DNA from: Ferrimonas sediminicola
GTDB taxonomy: Bacteria > Pseudomonadota > Gammaproteobacteria > Enterobacterales > Shewanellaceae
Length of the DNA: 64,000 nucleotides
Reading direction: 5' to 3'
NCBI RefSeq assembly: GCF_005116715.1
Contig: NZ_SWCI01000005.1
Location: 239,078 to 303,077 of the forward strand
Below the pieces are notes generated by a model, which worked only from the letters and a program-made list of their open reading frames with translations, made no database searches and was not told the DNA's origin. The stretch's first letter is position 1. Each line of letters opens with the position of its first letter. A program made the translations under genes and the position numbers. Positions 44,262-52,985 of the stretch are shown in pieces.

Positions 44262-45592
44262 ACAGCCACTGGACCCTGGCGTTCGCCAGGGAGACGATGG
44301 TGCGGGTGAGATTGACAGAACTCTGTTGCTGGCCGCGGTGTTTGCTGACGTTTACTTGATTGTTCCAGCGGTAACTGCAGGTTCGCAAGGTGTTCGCTCA
44401 ATCCACTGTAGCTTCCCCCAGCACGGTCACTCCGGCGCACGCCGGAGCCCAGTGTCTTGGCTGGCACTGCCGGTGCCTGTGCCGACATGGCCCGGCTGAG
44501 CGCCGAGGAATAAAGCCACTGGACCCTGGCGTTCGCCAGGGAGACGAGGGCGTGTAGCGGGATGGGGAGCACCCTGTTGCCGGCTGTTGTGTGGGCCGGG
44601 GAGTGTCTGCAGCGGGCGGTCTGCTCAAGGAGGCTGGCACAGTCGCACAGAGTCAGTTCAAGCCAACGCGGCTTCCCCTGGCACAGTCACTCCGGCGCAC
44701 GCCGGAGCCCAGTGTCTTGGCTGGCACTGCCGGTGCCTGTGCCGACATGGCCCGGCTGAGCGCCGAGGAATAAAGCCACTGGACCCTGGCGTTCGCCAGG
44801 GAGACGAGGGTGCGTAGCGGGATGGCGCGCACCCTGTTGCTGGCTGTTGTGTGAGTCGGGGGAGTGCCTGCAGCGGGGGGCAGATCAAGGAGGCTGGCAG
44901 ATTCGTACAGAGCCAGCTCTCTCCACTGCGGCTCCCCCCAGCACAGTCACTCCGGCGCACGCCGGAGGCCAGTGTCTTGGCTGGCACTGCCGGTGCCTGT
45001 GCTGACATGGCCCGGCTGAGCACTGAGGGATGAAGCCACTGGCCCCTGGCGCTCGCCAGGGAGACGAGGGTGCGTAGCGGGATGGCGCGCACCCTGTTGC
45101 CGGCTGTTGTGTGAGCCGGGGAGTGTCTGCAACGGGCGGTCTGCTCAAGGAGGCTGGCACAGTCGCACAGAGTCAGTTCAAGCCAACGCGGCTTCCCCTG
45201 GCACAGTCACTCCGGCGCACGCCGGAGCCCAGTGTCTTGGCTGGCACTGCCGGTGCCTGTGCCGGCATGGCCCGGCTGAGCGCCGAGGGATAAAGCCACT
45301 GGCCCCTGGCGCTCGCCAGAGAGACGAGGGCGTGTAGCGGGATGGCGCGCACCCTGTTGCCGGCTGTTGTGTGAGCCGGGGAGTGTCTGCAGCGGGCGGT
45401 CTGCTCAAGGAGGCTGGCACAGTCGCACAGAGTCAGTTCAAGCCAACGCGGCTTCCCCTGGCACAGTCACTCCGGCGCACGCCGGAGCCCAGTGTCTTGG
45501 CTGGCACTGCCGGTGCCTGTGCTGACATGGCCCGGCTGAGCACTGAGGGATGAAGCCACTGGCCCCTGGCGCTCGCCAGGGAGACGTTGGTG
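44262..45592 (-). repeat. REPIN/BIME-like tandem array A (6 H1 + 5 H2 palindromes)
   Basis: Palindrome H1 (CCCTGGCG-tt-CGCCAGGG type) starts at 44274, 44524, 44784, 45044, 45304 and 45564. Palindrome H2 (CTCCGGCG-ca-CGCCGGAG) starts at 44430, 44690, 44950, 45210 and 45470, an exact 260-bp period. H2 and the next H1 are always 94 bp apart start to start. Linkers from H1 to H2 measure 156 bp for the first and 166 bp for the others. The array is inverted relative to arrays B-D but has the same orientation relative to its upstream gene. Short reading frames here are products of the repeat and not genes. Confidence 0.92.
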
Positions 45593-46438
45593 CTAAGAGA
45601 TCAGCCACAGGGCGGCGTTTTCATAGACGGAGTCGGACAGCGGCACCACCTGCATCCGTTGCTCAGCCACCGGAATGGAGCTGCCGAAGCGACAACTGAC
45701 CTTGGTGTTGACCGCCAGTTGATGGGCCCGGGCCAGAATCAGGTCGTGCCAGGGATCCTTCAGCTTCAGGCCCCCCTTGTGCCAACGGAATGGGCCTCCG
45801 CGCTCCAGCAGCTGCTCCATCGCCTGACTCATGAATACCGGGCTACCGTTGGCCCGGACGATGGCCAGGGCGGCATCATTGTTGACCCTGTCCGCCTGCC
45901 ACTGACTCAGCCTTTGGTGCACCTGGTCCGCCAGGGCCAGGGCACTGCGCACCGCGCCGCCCACGTGGGCCGACAGCACGCCAAATCCCGCCTGCTCCCT
46001 CGGGGAGTATTGGCTCTGCAGCGCCGTGCGGTTCATGGCAAACAGGGCGGCAGACTCGCTGCCTGGGTAGATCCGGCCAATGGCATGATCCGCCTCCATC
46101 CTTCGGTACCAGTGCGACACCGGACTGGTGTCAAGCCGCTGCTTCATCCTGGGGCTCATGCACAGCGCTTCATCGGGACGCTGGCTCACCACCTGGAAAC
46201 AGGGGTCGAGGTGGATCTGGTCCAGGTAGCCGTGCAGCAGATCGTCCATGCCATGGGTGGTACAGACCAGGTGCGAGCCGTTGCCGGGCTGCCGAACGGA
46301 GGAGAGGAGTACCTTGGAGCCGCCAAAGGCGGGAGAGATGCGCTCAAGCAGGCTGTTCCACTGGCCATCGATGGCGCAATCGTAAGCCTGCTCGATTAGG
46401 TCGATGAGTACATCGTCGTCCATAACCCAAAAATCCAT
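45593..46438 (-). CDS. LuxR-family-like regulator lacking its C-terminal helix-turn-helix (probably truncated)
   Basis: A 281-residue protein, MDFWVMDDDVLIDLIEQAYDCAIDGQWNSLL at the start. It resembles the N-terminal sensory part of roughly 370-residue LuxR-type regulators: two PAS/GAF-like parts with YSPREQAGFGVLSAHVGGAVRSALAL and AALAIVRANGSPVFMSQAMEQLLERGG. In such proteins a GLTxAE-type HTH_LuxR domain should follow VVPLSDSVYENAALWLI. Here translation stops at once and the first palindrome of array A begins five bases beyond. The start at 46438 was chosen with GGGAATAAT before it; GTG 46453 and ATG 46423 are alternatives. It could be non-functional. Confidence 0.6.
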   Translation of the reverse strand: MDFWVMDDDVLIDLIEQAYDCAIDGQWNSLLERISPAFGGSKVLLSSVRQPGNGSHLVCTTHGMDDLLHGYLDQIHLDPCFQVVSQRPDEALCMSPRMKQRLDTSPVSHWYRRMEADHAIGRIYPGSESAALFAMNRTALQSQYSPREQAGFGVLSAHVGGAVRSALALADQVHQRLSQWQADRVNNDAALAIVRANGSPVFMSQAMEQLLERGGPFRWHKGGLKLKDPWHDLILARAHQLAVNTKVSCRFGSSIPVAEQRMQVVPLSDSVYENAALWLIS

Positions 46439-46540
46439 ATTATTCCCACGCACTGTGCGCGGGCGGGCGCCGGGGCGCCCATAGTTATAAAGTGTTAGTA
46501 GGAGTGTGGTGCGATTCTCACCTGAGTTTAGACAGCCAAA

Positions 46541-46570
46541 AAAAATCCCGCCACAGGGGCGGGATTTTTT
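46541..46570 (-). terminator. recR terminator
   Basis: Minus-strand stem AAAATCCCGCC-type / GGGCGGGATTTT with loop and T-run, 17 bp after the recR stop. Confidence 0.9.
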
Positions 46571-46586
46571 CTAACTTCATCAGAGG

Positions 46587-47186
46587 CTAGAGATCGCGAC
46601 GGCCACTGAGGGACAGGGCCAGGGTGGTGCCATCCACATACTCCAGCTCGCCGCCCACCGGCACACCATGAGCGATGCGACTGACCCGGACACCCCTGCC
46701 CTTGCACATGTCGGCGATGTACTGGGCGGTGGCCTCCCCCTCGACCGTGGGGTTGGTGGCCAGGATCAGCTCCTTGGGGGCCTCCTCCCGGATCAGCGCC
46801 TCCAGCTTATCCAGGCCGATCTCATCGGGCCCCAGGCCGTCCAGGGGGGAGAGGTGACCCATCAGCACGAAGTAGCGGCCGTCATACTGGCCGCTGGTCT
46901 CGATGGCCAGCACATCCGCCGGGGATTCCACCACACAGACCTGGCCGGACTCCCCCCGCTTGGGGTTGGCGCACACCGGGCACAGCGGCTCCTCGGTGAA
47001 GGTGCGGCAGCGGTTGCAGTGACCCACATCCGCCATCGCCTTGGTCAGGGCCTCGCCCAGTTTGTGACCGGACACCCTGTCCCGCTCCAGCAGCTGGAAC
47101 GTCATCCTCTGGGCCGAACGGGGACCCACCCCAGGCAGGCACTGAAGGCTCTTGATCAGCTCATCGACCAGGGGACTGAATTTCAT
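46587..47186 (-). CDS. recR: Recombination mediator RecR
   Basis: A 199-residue protein that works with RecO/RecF in gap repair. It has the helix-hairpin-helix [20 protein letters not shown], the zinc finger [16 protein letters not shown] and the Toprim part [14 protein letters not shown]. Its ATG overlaps the ybaB stop by one base (TGATG), so the two are coupled. Confidence 0.97.
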   Translation of the reverse strand: MKFSPLVDELIKSLQCLPGVGPRSAQRMTFQLLERDRVSGHKLGEALTKAMADVGHCNRCRTFTEEPLCPVCANPKRGESGQVCVVESPADVLAIETSGQYDGRYFVLMGHLSPLDGLGPDEIGLDKLEALIREEAPKELILATNPTVEGEATAQYIADMCKGRGVRVSRIAHGVPVGGELEYVDGTTLALSLSGRRDL

Positions 47187-47515
47187 CAGAAGGGCATCTT
47201 AAAGCCTGGGGGCAAACCCATGCCGCCGGTCAGGGCAGCCATCTTCTCCTTGGAGGTCTCCTCGACGCGACGAGCCGCATCGTTGCAGGCGGCGGCGATC
47301 AGGTCCTCCAGCATCTCCACGTCATCCTCCATCAGGGAGGGATCGATCTCCACGCGACGGACGCTGTGGCTGCCGGTCATGGTCACCTTTACCATCCCCG
47401 CGCCGGCTTCGCCGGTCACTTCCATGGCAGCGATCTCGGCCTGAGCCTGCTGCATCTTCTCTTGCATCTGCTGGGCCTGCTTCATCAGGTTGCCCATACC
47501 ACCTTTACCAAACAT
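47186..47515 (-). CDS. ybaB: YbaB/EbfC nucleoid-associated protein
   Basis: A 109-residue DNA-binding dimer: [29 protein letters not shown], then [30 protein letters not shown] and [15 protein letters not shown]. Standard length. It lies between dnaX and recR in the usual order. Confidence 0.96.
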   Translation of the reverse strand: MFGKGGMGNLMKQAQQMQEKMQQAQAEIAAMEVTGEAGAGMVKVTMTGSHSVRRVEIDPSLMEDDVEMLEDLIAAACNDAARRVEETSKEKMAALTGGMGLPPGFKMPF

Positions 47516-47586
47516 ATTCGGTTCTCTCTTTACTGGTTGGCGCCATAAAGGGCGTATGTTAACGGATTCATTCCCGTTCGCTAAGC

Positions 47587-49956
47587 TTATTTATAACTGA
47601 TCGATTCATCGATGAGTTGTGCATCAAATTCTGCCATCAGCCAGCTGACGCTGGGATCCTCCAGCAGGGTCACCTTGGCCTGGGCCAGCCGCTCCCTATG
47701 CAGGCGGCGCCGGATCTCCAGCGGCGTTTCCCGCCCGGGCAGCTCGCCAATCTCCACCTTAAGTTCGATGGGCTGCTGCCACAGCGCCACCATCTTCTCC
47801 CGGATCTGTCCCAGCACGCTGTCGTGCATCAGGTGACGCTGCTCCGGTTTGAGCAGCAGGGTCACCCGGTCCTGCTGCCGCTGCATCAGCGAGTTGATCG
47901 CCAACTGGCGGGCCCGGGCGGCCACCCCCAGGTCGAAGATCGCCTGATACCAGGCCAGATCCTCCGGGTTGCCAGAGGGGACTGAGCCACTACCGGCTGG
48001 CCGAGCCTCAGAGGCGCTGGTCGGCGCCGCCGGCTGAGGGGGTGACGCCTGGGCATTCGCCGGGGGCGGCGGCACCGGCGCTTGCGGCGGCTGCCGTGGC
48101 CGCTGGCCAGCCGGCTCGGGTTCGGGCTGGGCGGGCACCTCGTCGGGGTAAGGCGCCGCGGTCTCCTCCTGGGAGGGGCCGGCATACTCGCCATAGGCTT
48201 CCAGGGGGATGGACTCCGGGGCATACGCCTGCTGAGTGGGAGCGGGCTTGGCGGCCTCTTTGGCAGGCTCCGCCTGAGCAAATTCAGGGCGGTCCCTGGT
48301 CTCAATGGCGGCCTCGGCCTGATCGCTGCGGGCCGGCTCTGCCTGCTGCGGTTTGGCGCTAGCCGCCTTCCCTCCCCTGGGAGCCGCGCTCACCAGGGGC
48401 GCCGGCTTTTTTGAGTCCTCCTCCTCGACCTGGCCCATCTGGCTCAGCCGCTCGCGGTTGGCCAGGGCGCGCGCCATAAGGCTCATGGGGCCGCTCGCTG
48501 GCTGAGCCTCGGCCGGTTCGGACTGCGGCCGTGCCGCGTCAGGGGCGGGCTCGGATTCGGCGACCGGGGGCTCGGCCGGTTCGGCTGCAGGCTCGACCGA
48601 CGAACCCGCTTCGGCTTTCGGCTCCTGGGCGACCGGCTGCTGCTGAGGTTCAACCCGGGCCTCCGCGACGGGGGCCCCGCGCAGCTGCTCCGCCTGACTC
48701 AGCAGCATCTGCTGCTCTGCCGCCAAGACATCCGGGTCACCGCTGCCCACCTGGGGCATCGGTGCCTGAGCAGGCATGGCAGGCCGGGACTCGGGCGGAA
48801 CCTGGCCGGCAACAGCGATGGGGGACAGGGCCGCAGGCTGGTCGGTCAGGGATGGGGTCAGCGGCGGTACCTCGGTCACCGGCGAAAACGCCAGGGCCCG
48901 CAGCAGGGTCATCTCCAGGCCGCTGCGAGGATCGGGGGCCAGGACCAGGTCGCGTCGCCCCTCCGCCAGCATCTGATACCACAGCTGCACCTGTTCCCGG
49001 CTCAGGCGGCTGGCCAGGGGCAGCAGGGCCGCCCCTTGCTCCTGCAGCCTGGCCGCCCCGACCGAGAACTGGGTCATCGCCAGGGCGTGAAGCAGTTCCA
49101 GCAGCTGTTTCAGCAGGTCATCGTAATCGGGGGAAAACTGGTCAATCTCCTCCAGGGTAGCCATCACCCCCTGGAGATCCCCGGCAACCAGGGCCTGCAG
49201 CAGTTTCAGGCTATAACCGGCGTCCAGGGTACCCAGCATCGCCTGAACCTCGGCCAAAGCCAGGCCGCCATTGCCGTGGGCGATGGCCTGATCGGTCAGG
49301 CTCATGGCATCACGGACACTGCCCTCGGCCGCCCGCGCCAGCAGGTTGACCGCTTCGGGGACGAAGGACACCGCTTCCGCCTGCAGCACCCGGCTCAGGT
49401 GCTCGGCGATGCGCTCGGCGGGCAGACTCTTGAGGTTGAACTGCAGGCAGCGGGAGAGCACGGTCACCGGCAGCTTCTGCGGATCCGTGGTGGCCAGCAG
49501 AAACTTCACGTGTGGCGGCGGCTCCTCCAGGGTCTTGAGCAGGGCGTTGAAGCTGTGGCGGGACAGCATGTGCACCTCGTCGATCAGGTACACCTTGTAG
49601 CGGCCACGCACCGGCTGGTACTGGACGTTATCCAGGATCTCCCGGGTATCGTCCACCTTGGTGCGGGAGGCGGCATCGATCTCCATCAGGTCGACGAAGC
49701 GGCCCTCGGCGATCTCCTGGCAGGCGGAGCACTGGCCGCAGGGGGTGGCGGTCACCCCCTGTTCGCAATTGAGCCCTTTGGCGAACAGGCGGGCGATACT
49801 GGTCTTGCCCACCCCTCGGGTGCCGGTGAAAAGGTAAGCGTGGTGCAGGCGATCCTGCTCCAGGGCGTTGGTCAGGGCCTTGAGCACATGCTGCTGACCA
49901 ACCACCTCGTCGAAACTGGCCGGGCGCCACTTACGCGCCAGAACCTGATATGCCAT
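47587..49956 (-). CDS. dnaX: DNA polymerase III subunits tau and gamma
   Basis: The full-length tau product has 789 residues. The clamp-loader AAA+ region holds the Walker [24 protein letters not shown], the zinc module [16 protein letters not shown], and the Walker [12 protein letters not shown]. Domain III ends near residue 370. A long Pro/Ala/Glu-rich linker follows to about 650. Domains IV-V ([20 protein letters not shown]) bind DnaB and the polymerase alpha subunit. A programmed frameshift at codon 517 should give a 532-residue gamma. ATG at 49956. It heads a dnaX-ybaB-recR unit. Confidence 0.97.
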   Translation of the reverse strand: MAYQVLARKWRPASFDEVVGQQHVLKALTNALEQDRLHHAYLFTGTRGVGKTSIARLFAKGLNCEQGVTATPCGQCSACQEIAEGRFVDLMEIDAASRTKVDDTREILDNVQYQPVRGRYKVYLIDEVHMLSRHSFNALLKTLEEPPPHVKFLLATTDPQKLPVTVLSRCLQFNLKSLPAERIAEHLSRVLQAEAVSFVPEAVNLLARAAEGSVRDAMSLTDQAIAHGNGGLALAEVQAMLGTLDAGYSLKLLQALVAGDLQGVMATLEEIDQFSPDYDDLLKQLLELLHALAMTQFSVGAARLQEQGAALLPLASRLSREQVQLWYQMLAEGRRDLVLAPDPRSGLEMTLLRALAFSPVTEVPPLTPSLTDQPAALSPIAVAGQVPPESRPAMPAQAPMPQVGSGDPDVLAAEQQMLLSQAEQLRGAPVAEARVEPQQQPVAQEPKAEAGSSVEPAAEPAEPPVAESEPAPDAARPQSEPAEAQPASGPMSLMARALANRERLSQMGQVEEEDSKKPAPLVSAAPRGGKAASAKPQQAEPARSDQAEAAIETRDRPEFAQAEPAKEAAKPAPTQQAYAPESIPLEAYGEYAGPSQEETAAPYPDEVPAQPEPEPAGQRPRQPPQAPVPPPPANAQASPPQPAAPTSASEARPAGSGSVPSGNPEDLAWYQAIFDLGVAARARQLAINSLMQRQQDRVTLLLKPEQRHLMHDSVLGQIREKMVALWQQPIELKVEIGELPGRETPLEIRRRLHRERLAQAKVTLLEDPSVSWLMAEFDAQLIDESISYK
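48359..48425 (-). promoter_or_regulatory. Programmed -1 ribosomal frameshift cassette in dnaX (gamma production)
   Basis: Read on the minus strand: AGGAGG (48425-48420), seven bases, the slippery heptamer A AAA AAG (48412-48406) in the correct frame (codons 515-517), six bases, then a hairpin with stem CCCCTGG / CCAGGGG at 48399-48374. After a -1 slip the new frame runs 15 codons to a TAG at 48361-48359. The heptamer and the seven-base spacing from the SD-like element equal those of E. coli dnaX. Confidence 0.88.
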
Positions 49957-50027
49957 GGTATGTCCCGTAAAATCCTTCGAAGGCGATGCTTCGCTAAGAG
50001 GTTGATGCTATCACGGGAACCCAGGTA

Positions 50028-50054
50028 CAAAAAAGCCGGGCAGAATGCCCGGCT
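50028..50054 (-). terminator. apt terminator
   Basis: Minus-strand stem GCCGGGCA / TGCCCGGC with loop TTC, then a T-run, 15 bp after the apt stop. Confidence 0.9.
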
Positions 50055-50068
50055 CGGCTAGAAGACCA

Positions 50069-50614
50069 TCAATCTCCTTCAAACTCGCAGAGTTTGGTGA
50101 TGGTCAGACCCAGCGCTTCCAGCTTCTGCTCACCGCCCAGGTCGGGCAGGGAGATGACAAAAGCGGAATGTTCCACGATACCGCCCAGGGAGCGGATCAG
50201 CTTGACGGTCGCTTCAATGGTGCCACCGGTGGCCAGCAGGTCATCCACTACCAGGACCTTGTCGCCCGCTTCAATGGCATCAACGTGCAGTTCCAGGGTG
50301 TCCTGACCATACTCCAGCTCGTAGGACTGGCCGATGGTTTTGCGGGGCAGCTTACCAGGCTTACGCACGGGAACGAAGCCCACGCCCAGGGCGATGGCCA
50401 GGGGAGCTCCGAACAGGAAGCCGCGCGCTTCGGTGCCGACAATCTTGGTGATACCTGCATCGCGAAACTGCTCTACAAACAGGTCGATAGACGCGTTGTA
50501 GGCCTCGGCATTCTCCATCAGGGAGGTCACATCACGGAACATGATGCCTGGCTTGGGGTAATCCGGCACGGTTTTGATGCTGTCTTTGATCAGCGTCAGT
50601 TTATCTTGGTTCAT
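50069..50614 (-). CDS. apt: Adenine phosphoribosyltransferase
   Basis: A 181-residue enzyme making AMP from adenine and [28 protein letters not shown] is the N-terminal signature, [12 protein letters not shown] the adenine-side loop, and [17 protein letters not shown] the PRPP motif. The ATG at 50614 gives the family N-terminus. In-frame ATGs further upstream are less likely. It is separated from dnaX by its own terminator. Confidence 0.95.
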   Translation of the reverse strand: MNQDKLTLIKDSIKTVPDYPKPGIMFRDVTSLMENAEAYNASIDLFVEQFRDAGITKIVGTEARGFLFGAPLAIALGVGFVPVRKPGKLPRKTIGQSYELEYGQDTLELHVDAIEAGDKVLVVDDLLATGGTIEATVKLIRSLGGIVEHSAFVISLPDLGGEQKLEALGLTITKLCEFEGD

Positions 50615-50662
50615 GGTTAAAGGGCTTACCATTTCGCCGCAGATGCGACGGCAAAAAAACAA

Positions 50663-50709
50663 CAAAAAAGCCCACTGCGCTGAAATAAGGTTCAGCAGAT
50701 GGGCCTTTA
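50663..50709 (-). terminator. Terminator of the receiver-domain gene
   Basis: A long imperfect hairpin: on the minus strand AAAGGCCCATCTGCTGAACC pairs with TTCAGCGCAGTGGGCTTTTTT, ending in a T-run before apt. Confidence 0.75.
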
Positions 50710-50735
50710 TGACTACTACCTTTTTCGGCTATAGC

Positions 50736-51131
50736 TTAAGCAGCTTTAGTTTTGGTTGCAACAGACGGGTGTAACATTTCCGTCGCAATGAGTGCGAGCT
50801 TTTGTTCCGTAAGTGGTTTTTCCAACCAAACCGGCACTCCGCACGCCTCCATCTCCTCCTGGAAGGCCGGCCCGGCCTCGGTGGTGAGCAACACTATGGG
50901 GATCTGGCGATAGGCCGGGATCTCCCTGAGCATTTGGCACAGGTGGCAACCGTCCATCATCGGCATCACCTGATCGGTGACCACCCCATCCAGTCGCTCG
51001 CTCTTGGCAATCAGCAGGGCCTGCATGCCGTTTTCCGCCACCACCACCGACATCCCGGCCACCGTCAGGACCTCCTGGATCCTCGCCCGACTGGCGGCGT
51101 TGTCGTCCACCACCAATATGTGCTTGGTCAT
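50736..51131 (-). CDS. Stand-alone CheY-like response regulator receiver
   Basis: A 131-residue single receiver domain: HILVVDDNAASRARIQEVL with the acidic pair, the phosphorylation site VVTDQVMPMMDGCHLC, the threonine in VLLTTEAG and the lysine in VWLEKPLTEQK. There is no output domain. The start at 51131 gives MTKHILVV. No kinase is adjacent. Its neighbours, apt and hvfC, give no hint of pathway. Confidence 0.9.
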   Translation of the reverse strand: MTKHILVVDDNAASRARIQEVLTVAGMSVVVAENGMQALLIAKSERLDGVVTDQVMPMMDGCHLCQMLREIPAYRQIPIVLLTTEAGPAFQEEMEACGVPVWLEKPLTEQKLALIATEMLHPSVATKTKAA

Positions 51132-51290
51132 CGTCTGCACCCGACTGTTCAATCCTGGGCGCAGTCTACGAAACCGCAAGCCAGGAGGGTGTGTCGCAGA
51201 TCACAACCAAAGAAGCAGATTCGGCGAAATACGATTATGTTTGAAACAATTTCTCGCCAATTCCATGGCAAAGTCTCCCCGGCTCTCAAT

Positions 51291-52034
51291 TTATGAACAC
51301 GGTTTGACCACCACCCCGGCGCGAGCCATCTGGGCCAGGATCTGGATCACGCCCTGCTCGATCACCTGGGCCTCAAATTGGGGAAACTGGCCCTGCATCG
51401 ACAGGATCAGCGCGTCGGCACAGACCGGCTGAAGCGGATCCAACGCATCCAGCAGGGCCCGGGTCATGGGGTTGATCGCCATAAAGGCGATATCCAGATC
51501 CCGATTCCGGTAGACCAGCAGCAGGGTGTGAGCCGGATCCACCTTAGGGTTGTGACGAGACACCTGATGCACCGGATAGGGGTAGTCCCCCACCTCCAGC
51601 ACCTGGTTGCGCAACAGTGGCACCCGGTACAGGTCATCGTCTATCGACAGCGGTTGCTGGTGCAGGGCCTCAGGCATCACATCCAGCTTCAGCTCCAGGT
51701 ATTCATAGGCCGCCAGCGCCTCCAGGTAGGGGGGATCGCAGGGCCTGGGCTCCCACCCCTTGAGGAACAGCAGAAACTCGGCGGCGATATCCACAAACAG
51801 CGGCGAGTGGCTGTCGTGACTGGCGAAAAACGCCTGCTGCAGGGCCAGCCACTGTGCCTCTTGGTAGAGGGACCTCAGCACCGGGAAGCCGCTGTCGACA
51901 AAGGTGCCGATGTTATTGAGCATCAGTTCGCGGTAGACCGCCATCCTCTCGGCGGGGATCCCCGCGGGCCTGGGGGCGCTCGGATCGCGGATGTGGGCCA
52001 TGAAGGCGTTCTGGCGTGCCTTGAAATCGTTCAT
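51291..52034 (-). CDS. hvfC: HvfC, DUF2063 partner of the MNIO peptide-modifying enzyme
   Basis: A 247-residue DUF2063 protein: FKARQNAFMAHIRDPSAPRPAGIPAERMAVYRELMLNNI is the diagnostic N-terminal helical region. LEALAAYEYLELKLDVMPEA and HTLLLVYRNRDLDIAFMAI follow. In related operons this family binds the precursor peptide and hands it to the DUF692 iron enzyme. Its ATG overlaps the hvfB stop (ATGA), showing coupled translation. It is the last gene of the hvf unit. Confidence 0.93.
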   Translation of the reverse strand: MNDFKARQNAFMAHIRDPSAPRPAGIPAERMAVYRELMLNNIGTFVDSGFPVLRSLYQEAQWLALQQAFFASHDSHSPLFVDIAAEFLLFLKGWEPRPCDPPYLEALAAYEYLELKLDVMPEALHQQPLSIDDDLYRVPLLRNQVLEVGDYPYPVHQVSRHNPKVDPAHTLLLVYRNRDLDIAFMAINPMTRALLDALDPLQPVCADALILSMQGQFPQFEAQVIEQGVIQILAQMARAGVVVKPCS

Positions 52035-52861
52035 GCGCTCTCCTTGACCCCTTTGGCCTGGCTGGCAATCTGGTGGATGCGGTCGATCTCGGCGACCAGT
52101 TCCCGGGTCTGGGGCAGGTTGAAGTCCCGCTCCAGCAGGGTCGGATGGATGCCGTGGCGCTCATAGGCCTTAGCCAGCAGCCGCCAAACCGGGTCAATAA
52201 CCGGTGCGCCATGGGTGTCCACCGCAAAGTCCTCCGCCTGACGGTAGTGGCCCGCCACATGGTAGTAGGCGGTACGGCCGCCATCGATCCCCTCGAGGAA
52301 GGCGTCGGCATCGTACCCGTGGTTGATGCTGTTCACATAGATGTTGTTTACATCCAGCAGCAGCCGACAGTCACTTTCCGCCAGCACCGCATTGATGAAG
52401 CTGACCTCATCCATGGTGGCCCCGGGCTCGGCATAGTAGGAGACATTCTCGATGATCAGCGGACGCTCGATGATCTCCTGCACCGTTCGAATCCGCTCTG
52501 CCACATGGGACACCGCCTCCTCGGTAAAGGGGATCGGCATCAGATCGTACATGTGGGCGTTGCCAGAGCAGTAGCTCAGGTGCTCGGAGTAGAGCTCGAT
52601 GCCATGGGTGTCGAGAAACAGCTTTATCTGCTTCACAAAGCCCAGGTCCAGGGGCGCGGGCGCGCCGATGGAGAGGGACAAGCCGTGACAGACAAAGGGG
52701 TACTGCTCGGTCAGAGCCCTGAACTTGTGCGCCAGCTTGGGCGGCACCTTCATCCAGTTCTCCGGTGCCACCTCGAGAAAGTTCACCGACGACGGCACGC
52801 CATCGAGGATGAACTCATCCACCATCTCCCGCCTCAGTCCCAGTCCGGCCCCTGTAATCAT
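52031..52861 (-). CDS. hvfB: HvfB, DUF692 (MNIO) multinuclear iron oxidase
   Basis: A 276-residue TIM-barrel enzyme of the DUF692/MNIO family, relatives of methanobactin MbnB. Characteristic blocks are GLGLRREMVDEFI, VNFLEVAPENWM, GIELYSEHLSYC, IIENVSYYAEPGATMDEVSF, LLLDVNNIYVNSINHGYDADAF and YYHVAGHYR. These hold the His/Asp/Glu metal ligands. MNIO enzymes convert precursor cysteines to oxazolone- or thiooxazole-type groups. The ATG at 52861 follows AAGGAGAGCAGC; a longer upstream reading does not match the family. Confidence 0.95.
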   Translation of the reverse strand: MITGAGLGLRREMVDEFILDGVPSSVNFLEVAPENWMKVPPKLAHKFRALTEQYPFVCHGLSLSIGAPAPLDLGFVKQIKLFLDTHGIELYSEHLSYCSGNAHMYDLMPIPFTEEAVSHVAERIRTVQEIIERPLIIENVSYYAEPGATMDEVSFINAVLAESDCRLLLDVNNIYVNSINHGYDADAFLEGIDGGRTAYYHVAGHYRQAEDFAVDTHGAPVIDPVWRLLAKAYERHGIHPTLLERDFNLPQTRELVAEIDRIHQIASQAKGVKESA

Positions 52862-52936
52862 GCTGCTCTCCTTCTCTTCCCGGCTCGGGGGGAGATCGCC
52901 ATCCCCTTTGAACCTGATTTTCCTCGGGTTCAACAA

Positions 52937-52960
52937 CAAGGCTGGCACACGCCAGCCTTG
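52937..52960 (-). terminator. Attenuator-like hairpin between hvfA and hvfB
   Basis: Perfect stem CAAGGCTGGC / GCCAGCCTTG with a four-base loop just after the hvfA stop. It is followed on the transcribed strand by TTGTTGTTG rather than a solid T-run. It is placed to make more precursor message than enzyme message. Confidence 0.65.
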
Positions 52961-52985
52961 AGTTGTGGTTCGGTCAGGCCGGGGC

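Noticed and set aside
44262..45592. Short reading frames with shared words such as HWAPACAGVTV in arrays A-D
   Set aside because: They are translations of the palindromic repeat units, recur identically in all arrays, and have no ribosome binding sites or independent conservation.
44262..45592. CRISPR array
   Set aside because: The repeats are 250-290 bp units with two palindromes each and repeated linkers, not short direct repeats with unique spacers, and no cas genes are nearby.
49957..50068. 4.5S SRP RNA gene next to dnaX
   Set aside because: The conserved GGTCAGGTCCGGAAGGAAGC core is absent from the intergenic regions around dnaX.
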